From NCBI GenBank assembly GCA_008828725.1, contig MEHQ01004229.1:188731-252730 (forward strand): a stretch of 64,000 nt of DNA. The letters run 5' to 3'. The notes under the pieces were generated by a model. The model saw nothing but the letters and a program-made list of their open reading frames with translations, was not told where the DNA came from and ran no database searches. This stretch comes from Saccharina japonica. Lineage: Eukaryota > Sar > Phaeophyceae > Laminariales > Laminariaceae. A program made the translations under genes and the position numbers. Positions 11,617-23,600 of this stretch are shown piece by piece. The stretch's first letter is position 1. Each line of letters begins with the position of its first letter.

Positions 11617-14600
11617 CGTGTTTCTAGCGATTATTGTTCTAGTTTTGAGGCCCCAGAAATATGTTGCATGCGAAAATAAGGGCCGTCTAATATGGCTTCT
11701 GCTTCTGTTTTTTTTTTAAACTGGTTCTGGAGAGTATTGGTTTGTAGTGTTTGCGTCAAACGATGCAAAGGTAACGGATGCCGCGCCGACGCGAGCGTGG
11801 TTTCGGCATCCAAGTACGGCTGGATTTTTGCCGGCGACGCCAAATCGGCATCGCCGCCGCCGCTGGTACCGCCACTGCTGCTGCTGCTGCTGCTACTACT
11901 GCTGGTTGTGTTGTAGATCATAAGAAAGAGACTGAAAGCCACGGTCATGAGGCTAGGGTCTTTGATGAGGGAAACGGTATATGCAGATCCAAGGTATAAG
12001 ATGCATAGGTGAGAAGGATTACGAAAGCCGACATCAGGAGATACAGCAGGGCATGCCACAAAGACCAATGTCATACCTGATTATGATCCACCGAACTCGC
12101 GAGAACGCGCTCGTACGATTCCTTGAGGCGGAGCAGGCTTCTGGTACTCAGGGGATGGTGTATCCCAGTAAGATATTTTTCTTTTCGCTTTTTTCTTTTT
12201 TCTCTTTTTTTCTCTTGCATGCACCTGGATTGCTAGCAGGGTAGGTCTTGCCTGTCGTATATGGCGTTGCATTGTCTGCTCTGCTTACTGCACTGAGTGT
12301 AGTATCTCTGTGTCGTAGTTTTGTGACCACAGAACTGGTACCTTTTTAGGATGAAGAATCGGCACGGACACTGGGTGTGCTGGATGTCGACGGGTAGAAA
12401 GGAAGGTTTAATGTGAAGAACACACACACACATATGGTAAACGGATTGCTTGTCCTCGAGTCGTGACGATGACCGAGAACATGAGAGTACACGAGAGTGC
12501 AGAGCGCTTCGAAGCGGCTCTACGCAAAAGGGAGGGGACGCAAAGTAAGCGGTCCCTGTCACACGAAACGCCTGTTTCGTCGTAACTAGTCAAACGGTTC
12601 CTAAACCATAACAGTTGTGCTGGTTGTGCCGTTGCTGCTGCTGCTATCGCTTCCATGCGAGGGAGAAATATCTAGATTATTGCACAAGCGTCATGGCCCG
12701 TAGGTACAGATCGCCGTAGGTGTGTAGGTGTGATGTTGTGGGTGCCAACCCCGTCGCCGCTCTCGCTTATATGTGAGGGAGGCACCACACGAGCGCCGTA
12801 CGCCATAGGTACAACTCGCCGTACGTGTGATGGTGTGGGTAACGCTGGGAGGTGGACAGCGCAGAGTAGGGATGGGCAGCCAAGATTCAAACATCTCAGT
12901 TCCTGGAGGCACGAGAGGCCGTCAGGAACTGGACTTAGTTCCTGGAGGTTAGGGCCCGTACAAACGGAGCGTTTTGACCCTAAAAACAAAACCTAAAAAC
13001 AAAACCTAAAATGAGTTATGAAGATTCACTCCCTCTGATTGGCGAAACAGGAAAAAAAGAGACCCAGGAGACCGCGATGGGATATTTTTGCTCTTCGGTT
13101 TCGTTTAATCGAAAATCGATTAAAATGACCCTTATGCAGATTTTTGCCCCCTCCAGCAACTAAGATCAGCAATAACGATGATTTCCTGAACCGCAAGACC
13201 TAAATGATGGGGGAACAATTTGAGCCGTGATTTCTGTAGTTTTCAGCGATCTCCGAAACCCAAAAATCGGAACCATCTATTTTGGACCCGAAATTCATCG
13301 TTATTTTTAGACTCACGTCCGGGAGGGGACAAAAATCTGAAAAACAAACTCCCTGAGCTCAGTTCCTGGCGGTCTCTCGGGCCTCCAGGAACTGAAACAT
13401 TTGAATCTTATTGGCTGCACCTCCATCCCTGCCCTGCGCTGTTCACCTCCCAGCGACACCGACACCATCACACCTACGGCGAGTTGTTCCCACGGTGTAC
13501 GGCGCTCTCGTGTGGGACATGGCGTCTCCCTCGCATAGAAGCGATTAGCAGCGACGGGGTCGGCCCCCGCGACATCACACCTATGGCGAGCTGTACGTAC
13601 GGGCTATGATACTTGGGTATGATATTGCTTCCCCCTCGCATGAAAGCAATAGCAGCAGCAGCAGCAGCAGCAGCAACAGCAACAACAGCAACAACAGCAA
13701 CAACAGCGGCAGCAGCAGTGGCGGCGATGGCGATCCGACGTCGCCGGCGAAAATCCGGCCGTAACTTGGATGCCGAGACCACGCTCGCGGCGGCGCGCGC
13801 GGCAGCCGCGGTGGCTGTGCGTCGTTTGACGGAAAACAAAACAAAACAATACTCTATAGAACCAGCTAAAAAAACATGAGAAGCCGTAATAGTTGGTCTA
13901 GTAAATAAAACAAAGTACTGCACCGGTACTCGTAGCCACCGAGCAAGTAACCGGGCAAGTGACGCCGATCACATGTAGAACAAACGGGTAAACTACTTGC
14001 TGTACCGTACATATGTTTATAGTATATACAAGGCTTTCCTACGGAGTGATCATAGTAAGGGCGACGCAAGATATACCGGTTACCAACAACAACAGCAGCA
14101 AAACCTACAGCAGCAATTACCCTGGTGCATCTTCAACTAAAACCGAGGAGTGCGGACCAAACGTTTAGGCGAAGAAGGAAACTAGAGCAAACAACGTGTA
14201 CGTACGAACTCTCGCTTTTTTGGTATGATGCTGCCGCTTGCTGGTAAAACAATATTTTTAGCCCCCGCTTTTCCTACATCGATCGATGTACATGAAGGAG
14301 CAGCCGCAGCCCCAACAACAACAACAACAACAACATACGAAACAGCAGCAGTAGCAACATCACAGGAGTACACACATACCCACAACCACCGCTGGTACTC
14401 AGCGCGCTGAATCTGGTGCGCGTTCTCTCGTGTTCCTTTTTTGTTTTTGTGTTATGTTGTTGCATTGATCTTGCGATGCTATTTTGACTGTTAATAATAG
14501 CAGAGATGCGTATTTCCTCACCCGGAACCCATAAATTTCCGGGAAACAGCCCTTTTCAGCCTTTCCTAAAATGTTCCCCTATTTCCTCTCATTCGAGGAA

Positions 14601-17600
14601 AAAAAGAAGTAATTTTTGGGAGGGGACAAAAATTATCATCCCCGGGTGGCCCGTGCACTACATGAAGCACAAGAATAAGATTAAGATTCGTTCAGGCCTC
14701 CGGACAGTCATTTTCGATCATTTTAACGCTACACTCCACGTATAATACCTGCACCAGGTACACAACAGTAGTAGTTGTGCACACTGCAAGTACTTGAGTA
14801 AATATGTCCATCGGTTTCAGTTGATTTTTTACTTGTTCGCGTCCTCGTTGATTTCGTCCTGCAGCCATTTGATACTGGAATAATATAACAACTGCCGTAG
14901 TGCTGACAGCGACCTCTCATGTACGAATATAGTTGTGTCGCGAGGTAAAAATGTAAAAATAATCAGCGCCAAGCAGGAAGTGAGCAGTTAGTTACAGCAG
15001 TGCGCTGCTTCGTACGTGTGTAGCGATCGCGACCTTATTTTCCACTATAGCTGTAAACTGTAAACATGGACGCTGGACGCCTCAACGAAATCCCAGCGTC
15101 CCAGCTGCATCTGCGCAGAGTGCACCCTTTCCATAGCCGGTCGCCCCGGTGGGCTAACAGGTAACCACGAAGCTTGTTAGCGTCAAGGTCGCGAGTTCAA
15201 GCCCCCCCGTGTGCATGCTCGTAGGGACTTTTTCTCGCGAAACATATTGACTAGCTGAAAGCGCGAGAGCGTGAGTTAGCAAAATTCGATGAAAATCGAC
15301 GAGCCTTGGGAAGGCTGGATCCTCTGCGCGATAAAAACCAAGGCAAGAACCGTAGTGGGGGAGGAGGGAGAGGAGCCTACTTTGTGACCCCGGATCTGAG
15401 TTACGACTAGGGAGGGAGAAAGACGGAAGTGCGAAGATAATGAATGAGATGGGAAACAAAAAAAAAAAAAAAACGAATATGTTATCTCATATGTATGATT
15501 ATATTTTATATTATTAATAGTACATTCCTTCGATGATTCCGCTCGCCATAACATCCAGTTCCTCTGTAGGATATCACTATCTGTGTGATATAGGAGGGGC
15601 ATGTGGGCGCCTACGTAACGCTCTACGCTGCTGCACAGCTTAGCAGCGTATAATTAAAAAAAAAAAAAAGTGGGGGTTTCCATTCTATATCGAGGCGTTA
15701 TTTTCCCGGGGATAGGGGACGTGAAGAATTTCCTCTGAAAAAAAATATTACCTCGAGCCCTATGAATTTCAGGGAACTACCGCTACCGGGAAATACGCAT
15801 CCCTGAATAATAGTACAGGCAGTACCTGGTGTGTATGTACACATACGTTGCAGGCAAAAGCCTAGCCTTTCGTGAGTGTTGAGAACGAAGCATACCTATA
15901 TCTATAGCTATTATAGCAGACGACTTCAGCTGGCGTATTATACGTACGCTCGACCCACGGCCATACTACCGAATGTTGTACAGTGCTGCTGTAGAGCGTG
16001 TAGGCGCAAGGTGTGGGAATGGGGGCCAGGGGTTGGTCGTACTGGCTGAAGTCTTGTACTGACTGGCTGAAATCTTGCTACTCGTACGCAAGGATGAACA
16101 ACATCGCCAACTGAAAGTTATGGTGGACGCGTTGTGGGGTTTTGAACTGCGTGTGGCATATAGTATGGCAAACCATGCATGCGTTGTTTGCTTGTGCTGA
16201 CGAGATTTGGGCTCTTTCCTGTGTTTTACTTGCCCGTTGACGAAGTGCGGGCTCTTTTTTTGTCGGCTACTCAAGTCAATTGTACTGACGACGAAGGCCT
16301 GTATATTGGTGGCCGAAAGCTAAAGACAAAATAACACAAAAACTCGTGAAAGCACGGCTAAAAAGAAACTCGTGAAAGTGCTGGTGGAAGAACGGCTCTC
16401 TGTTCGGTAGAAGACTTCCCTTTGGAGTGTTTGTAAGAGGGCAGTTGATTGTGCTATTGTAGTTGGGTTTGTGCTACGTAGTCGGCCAAAAAATGCAGTT
16501 GTATGGGGGATAAGTATGGCCACAATGAGACGGCAGAGACTCCCTCCTAGGTACGACCTATGGCAGTGTAGACCAGGAACACCGCACAGCCTTCTGCGCG
16601 TCGAAACATGCCCGTAGCGGTTATAAACCAGCCATTTATCGACAGCGGGTTTTTGGTAAATGCTTGTTCGGGAGTGCATTGGGGGGGGGGGGGGGGTTGG
16701 TCGTTTTGTGGTGGATGAGTTAGAAGGGGATGTTGGATGTGGTAGCCTTCCATTTGCGTCACATCGGTTTTGTTTTGTCGCTTGATACTGCTACGCTTTT
16801 GATCTGGGGAGTTCTTCACTTTCTGTTCCCTGATTCTTTTTTGGAACAACACTACGAGCACATTCTTTTTTGGAACAACACTACGAGCACATTGTCGGAT
16901 GGCAAACATCATAATAATAAAATGAGTTGCAACTTTGCAGTACATTAAAAGCTACCCTACAGCAAACCGTCCAATTGCGGTCGACAGAAGATACGTATAG
17001 GATTTCCTGTAAAAAATAAATAAAAACCATGCATGCGTTGTTTGCTTGTGCTGACGAGATTTGGGCTCTTTCCTGTGTTTTACTTGCCCGTTGACGAAGT
17101 GCGGGCTCTTTTTTTGTCGGCTACTCAAGTCAATTGTACTGACGACGAAGGCCTGTATATTGGTGGCCGAAAGCTAAAGACAAAATAACACAAAAACTCG
17201 TGAAAGCACGGCTAAAAAGAAACTCGTGAAAGTGCTGGTGGAAGAACGGCTCTCTGTTCGGTAGAAGACTTCCCTTTGGAGTGTTTGTAAGAGGGCAGTT
17301 GATTGTGCTATTGTAGTTGGGTTTGTGCTACGTAGTCGGCCAAAAAATGCAGTTGTATGGGGGATAAGTATGGCCACAATGAGACGGCAGAGACTCCCTC
17401 CTAGGTACGACCTATGGCAGTGTAGACCAGGAACACCGCACAGCCTTCTGCGCGTCGAAACATGCCCGTAGCGGTTATAAACCAGCCATTTATCGACAGC
17501 GGGTTTTTGGTAAATGCTTGTTCGGGAGTGCATTGGGGGGGGGGGGGGGGGGGGGGTTGGTCGTTTTGTGGTGGATGAGTTAGAAGGGGATGTTGGATGT

Positions 17601-20600
17601 GGTAGGCTGTTTCTTAAGGAAGTTCGATTTGTTTCAGTTCGATTTGTTTTTTTCGGCCATTTATTGATGTTTTTGACCCGGAACGCCGTCGAAAGGGTCG
17701 TGCGCTTCTCGGAATGTATTCCCCTTCCATCCCACAGGTATCCAACGCAAAAATCCGCTTCTCTATCGTAGCAGTTTGAAATATCCAGCTATTTCTCAAC
17801 TCGAACAATAGACATCAAATACAATTTGAAGGTACTTCCGAGTCAGAAATTACGGAAATTTTGATTAGTGTGTGCGTCTGGAATGTTATTTGTTGGATAT
17901 TATTCGAAATGCCACATCCCTCAAGAACTTGAAAATGCTTCGAGGGAGAAGCGGTTTTTTGCGTTGGATACCTCTGAGATGTTGGGCGCACTCATCCCGA
18001 GAAGCGCACGGCCGATTAGCCCGCGTTCCCGGTCAAAAACATCAATAATGGGCTGAAAAAAACAAATCGAACTGAAACAAATCGAACTTCCTTAAGAAAC
18101 AGCCGTAGCCTTCCATTTGCGTCACATCGGTTTTGTTTTGTCGCTTGATACTGCTACGCTTTTGATCTGGGGAGTTCTTCACTTTCTGTTCCCTGATTCT
18201 TTTTTGGAACAACACTACGAGCACATTCTTTTTTGGAACAACACTACGAGCACATTGTCGGATGGCAAACATCATAATAATAAAATGAGTTGCAACTTTG
18301 AAGTACATTAAAAGCTACCCTACAGCAAACCGTCCAATTGCGGTCGACAGAAGATACGTATAGGATTTCCTGTAAAAAATAAATAAAAAACGTGCCTCTC
18401 GTGCAGATGTTCAGCAGTACATAAAAAAAAGCTATTCGCCGGGCAAGTAGCTACGTACGCTACATGCAGCACTACCTGATGGTCTGTGATCTGCACAGCA
18501 GCAGCAAAGCAATATAAACGCATGCGATGATCAAGGAATACAGCAGTGCCGTCCGAGCAGCCATACTCCTTCCGCCTGAGCTACCGTCGCAGAAGCCGAA
18601 TGAGTACTGCTTGCTGTGCTGCAGTATCATACAGCAGTACACGAGCTCTGCCTGATAGTCTGTATGATCGCCACTCTCTTCTCTACGCCCACAAAATTCC
18701 GGTTGTACAGCAGTACACCATGAGCTCTTCTACCTGATCGTCTGCATTCTGGTATCTCTCCCTGGTTCTGTATATACATTCCGGCAGTCGAGCAACTACG
18801 TGGTTATGTTGGTTGCGCACCAAAGCGTCCACTACTCGCGCCCGTTGCTGCTGCTGCATGTAGCTCCCGCACCCGCAGCCACATTACTTAGGCATGCGCT
18901 ATCGTAGCACTTGATCGTGTGCTGCTGATGTATATCCGATAACCTGTATGACGATGTCTTGGGATAAGTATGGCCACAATGAGACGGCAGAGACTCCCTC
19001 CTAGGTACGACCTATGGCAGTGTAGACCAGGAACACCGCACAGCCTTCTGCGCGTCGAAACATGCCCGTAGCGGATATAAACCAGCTATTTATAGAGAGC
19101 GTTTTTTTTGTAAATTCTTTTTCGGGAGTGCATTGGGGGGGGGGGGGGTTGGTCGTTTTGTGGTGGATGAGTTAGAAGGGGATGTTGGATGTGGTAGCCT
19201 TCCATTTGCGTCACATCGGTTTTGTTTTGTCGCTTGATACTGCTACGCTTTTGATCTGGGGAGTTCTTCACTTTCTGTTCCCTGATTCTTTTTTGGAACA
19301 ACACTACGAGCACATTCTTTTTTGGAACAACACTACGAGCACATTGTCGGATGGCAAACATCATAATAATAAAATGAGTTGCAACTTTGCAGTACATTAA
19401 AAGCTACCCTACAGCAAACCGTCCAATTGCGGTCGACAGAAGATACGTATAGGATTTCCTGTAAAAAATAAATAAAAAACGTGCCTCTCGTGCAGATGTT
19501 CAGCAGTACATAAAAAAAAGCTATTCGCCGGGCAAGTAGCTACGTACGCTACATGCAGCACTACCTGATGGTCTGTGATCTGCACAGCAGCAGCAAAGCA
19601 ATATAAACGCATGCGATGATCAAGGAATACAGCAGTGCCGTCCGAGCAGCCATACTCCTTCCGCCTGAGCTACCGTCGCAGAAGCCGAATGAGTACTGCT
19701 TGCTGTGCTGCAGTATCATACAGCAGTACACGAGCTCTGCCTGATAGTCTGTATGATCGCCACTCTCTTCTCTACGCCCACAAAATTCCGGTTGTACAGC
19801 AGTACACCATGAGCTCTTCTACCTGATCGTCTGCATTCTGGTATCTCTCCCTGGTTCTGTATATACATTCCGGCAGTCGAGCAACTACGTGGTTATGTTG
19901 GTTGCGCACCAAAGCGTCCACTACTCGCGCCCGTTGCTGCTGCTGCATGTAGCTCCCGCACCCGCAGCCACATTACTTAGGCATGCGCTATCGTAGCACT
20001 TGATCGTGTGCTGCTGATGTATATCCGATAACCTGTATGACGATGTCTTCAGCAACGCAGTAGGCGACGAAACTGCTGCTGTACAAATGCCGGCCATGCT
20101 CTGTCTTGCGTTGTTGCTGACAATCTAAACTACGGACAGACTACTCGTACAGCAGTCGTGCTGCTGCCAGCAAAGGGTAGAAAGCAAGCAGTAGCTCGAC
20201 GAGCTGTCTATCGAAAGTTGGGCCGTTCGTCACGAAGAAAAAAGGTGTATTACGGTCCACTCGTAACTAACGACCGATCCCAGTCGACGCAATTGTCATG
20301 CTATCTATACATATATATATATACATATATATGTATATATTAATATATTCAAGGTTCCCTTTCGGGAATGTGGTTGACTTGAAATCATGGGGGTGTCGCA
20401 AACTGAAAAAAGAGAACACAATATTGATATTCGTACAGTAGGCGTTCGTCCCTCGTACACCAGCTACTCCTATGTAGCCACCGAACAAAGACGAAGTACA
20501 TACGTACATACGCATGAACTGGTTTTGGGCTGGTCGGTGTCACTTGCTCGGTAACTTGCCCGGTGGCTACTTTTGTTACATGTATTACGAGTAAAAGTTT

Positions 20601-23600
20601 TCATCAAGAGGGTTCTTACTCGTAGTTCCTTGTATTAATAGTTCTGTATCATACGGGTGAATATAACCCACCCCTCTGGCCATGTTCCAAGCTGAGTTTC
20701 TCTATTGCTAGGCAGTGATGGAGATTGGGATTTAATTGCCCTGGAAATATCAATACGCCTTGCAATTTTTTGGGAAATCCTCAAGATTGGATTGGCGGTT
20801 TTGGCAGACCGATCTTTCAATCTAGATTGAGAATCGAACATTGGTCCATTCAATCTTTCAATCTCAATATTTCTGATCCCGCCCAAATAACGCCTTGACA
20901 TATCACTGGAAACCCTTATACAACGCACCCTCATCTACACCCTACACAAACCAACTAGAGGGGTGGACAAACCTTGACAGTATATCTTTACGGGGGGTTT
21001 GTGCTTGGCGCCTGAAGCCGACCCTCCGACCAGAACCCTGACCCTAACCCGAACCCAATGCCAGTGGTCAGTGCTGGGATACTGTGCTTGGTCAGACTCT
21101 AGGTTGACTCGGCCGGCGTGGATGCTGAGCTTGGAAAGACTCTAGGTTGACTCGGGATGCTGTGGTTGGGAAATAGTCCAAGTTGATTGAGCCGCGTAAA
21201 GCATACTCTCAGCCAACCAGAGTGCCTAAATAGCTACCTTAGGAAGATCTACTATCATGCTTTGTCCACTACTGACCCAATTGATAAGCGCACACAGCAA
21301 TCAAATAATGGCAAACCTTCGCTGCCTTCTGTACAGCAGTGTTAAACCCACGAATAAGAATCGAGCTGCTAAGAAAATAAGGCTCATTTTTGGGAGGACG
21401 CTAAGAAATTTGAAATAAGAAATCGTGTTCAGCGACGAGTGCTCGCTAAATCCAACCAGGTACCTGGTACTTAGGGTCGTTGTTATCGAGCAGCATTTTT
21501 CCATAATTTCCGATATTGATATTTCTTTCCAAAAAAAAAAGGAAAAAGGGGAAATATTGGAAATATTGGAAATTCTTCAGAGGGCACCATGTTTGGAAGG
21601 CTCCACGTTCCAATAAATGGGGAAGAAAAATGGAAAAAATGAAAATATAGAAAATTGCGCGAATTATTATTGGAAATTTTGGATTTTTTTGAAATGTATG
21701 GTTCCGATAAGAATGGCCCTTATTAGCCTATGCTCAAGATTGTCCAAGAATGATAGTGGTGAGGTTCTAAGGCTTGTTCAGATTAGGTGATTCTTTTCAA
21801 CGGGCCCATAATGTACGCTAGGAATAACGTACGCCGGCACACATCTTCAGTCTACCTCGGACATGGTGAGCATTCAAAGGTCTCTCGAGGCGGCTGACGG
21901 TTAGTGCTTCGCGCCCAGTGCCTCAACACCAGATATGTGTACGTAGATAGATGCCTCCTTGTTGTAACGACTTTGCTTGTTGCGTTCGATATATGGGAAG
22001 TGGGAAGTGGGAAGCCAGTTTTAAATAAGAAGCCACTTGGGGGACAGGACAGGACACCCGATAAGAAATCGCGCAATAAGGAAGGCAGGCTCGTATTAAC
22101 AGGAAAATAAGAAAATCGAGAGTCGTTATACAACAGTACTGGACCTCTCACTATTAATAGAAACCTTACATCGAGCTCAGGCTGACTTTCTTATTCTGGG
22201 CGCGCGCGAAAGCACACTTTCTCACGTTGCACTTTCAAATTTCGATCCCCGACAAACGTTTTCCCGATATTAAGTATTAATAGTTTCAATACAGCACAGG
22301 ACACCTAACAAGAAACATCAAACCTGGTCCAGGCTGGGTTTCTTATTCGAGAGAGGGTGCTTTCTACACTAATTTCAAGATAACGACTCCCGAATTTCTT
22401 GGTTTGCTCCAAATCTCAGCCTGGCTTTCTTAATAGCCTGGTTCTTATTATGTTTCCAGCACTGTAGTGCACAATCATTTCTTACAGTAAGTAGTATTAA
22501 TAGTGTACACCAAGATTTTTTGTGGTCAACTTTATTGATTCTTAGGCTCTGACTAGGCCGAGATATTTCTATTTTTTTTCAATTTTTCGGGCTGACTTTC
22601 TTCTGAGATACTTTCGCGCGAGCGGGCCGGTACTGTATTGGAATTAGTGTAGAACGGACCCATTCTCAAATAAGAAATCGAGCCTGGTCCAGCTTGTCGT
22701 GTTTCTTATTACTAAAATGATTGCGTACTTTGTAGTGTACCAAACAGCTGGTACCTAAAAGACCAATGCCAATGGGAAAGCGATGTTTGAAAGCGATGTT
22801 TGAAATATTTCCTTGGAATTTTCAGGCTGAAGATCCGCTCGTACTGCCGCTGTGGGAAAAAAAGGAAAAAAAAAGTTTGATTTTTTCTTTTTTTCTTCAA
22901 ACGGCTGCAGGCGGCGCAATTCGCCTTTTCTCGTTCCAAATCGTCAACACCCTGATAAAAATCAGCTCGTGCGACGATAGACCTTCGATCTCGACATATA
23001 CTCAGCCCACGGCCAACCCGCTTTGGGTCGGGCAAGGCCAACGAGTGTAGATGACGGCCTCGAAGGTATAAGGTGGACCCATGGTCTAGGCGGCGAGAGA
23101 TTGCGGGCGGCGTCCTATGCTCTTCTCCCAAACCCGAAAAAAAACATATTTTTTTGCCATTTGAGACGGATCGAGAAATTTCGTCATCTGTTTTATGCAC
23201 ACCAGCAGCCAATTGTTTGTTTATCAGACGCCTGGCCAGCGCCCGCCACATATAACCGGCCATCGTGTGAACACGGTGACCCTAGGATGGGTCGGAGCCC
23301 GTAACGAGCGCACCGCGTTCAGAATTCATGACGCAGTCGTTGGTTTCGTCGATCCATGTCTGTCGAGGACTCGGAATCTCGCCGCTTCGAACTAACATCC
23401 GCCTGAGTTTTTCTCAAGCCGATCTTGTCCCAACATCGGCCTGAGAATTGCCTTTTTCGGGCTTTTCCAAAAGTTGGGAATATTCCGTTTTAAGAATCGG
23501 TCCCATAGCAAGCTTGTTCTGGAAAAATCTGGCGGGGATCTTAGGAATTCAAACTTTTTAGTGCAACTTTGCTTTCCCATTGGCATATGGTCTAAGACTA

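Larger units (their letters stand above)
11685..13905. mobile_element. large inverted duplication / foldback element
   Basis: Left arm 11685-11910 plus 12619-12965, right arm 13378-13905, in inverted orientation. Shared blocks include CTGGTTCT(G/A)(G/T)AGAGTATTG, GAGCGTGGT(T/C)TCGGCATCCA, GGCGACG(C/T)C, ATGCGAGGGAGA and TCTCAGTTCCTGGAGG. The arms are about 500 bp and clearly diverged; the loop is about 410 bp. The left arm carries a 708 bp insertion. No transposase seen. Confidence 0.65.
16173..20049. repeat. three-part tandem duplication (X-Y, X-Y-Z, x-Y-Z)
   Basis: X: 16173-16745, 17027-17604, partial 18961-19197. Y: 16746-17024, 18109-18386, 19198-19476. Z: 18387-18960, 19477-20049. Offsets are 854 bp (X1 to X2) and 1089 bp (Y2 to Y3). 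Copies are nearly identical; Y differs by one base in the part compared. A G run in X is 16, 22 and 14 long in the three copies. X2 and Y2 are separated by a 500 bp MITE absent from the other two junctions. Confidence 0.9.

Noticed and set aside
21040-21065. Telomere-like CCCTAACCCGAACCC
   Set aside because: Only about four degenerate units; no array. A similar chance match is near 59625.
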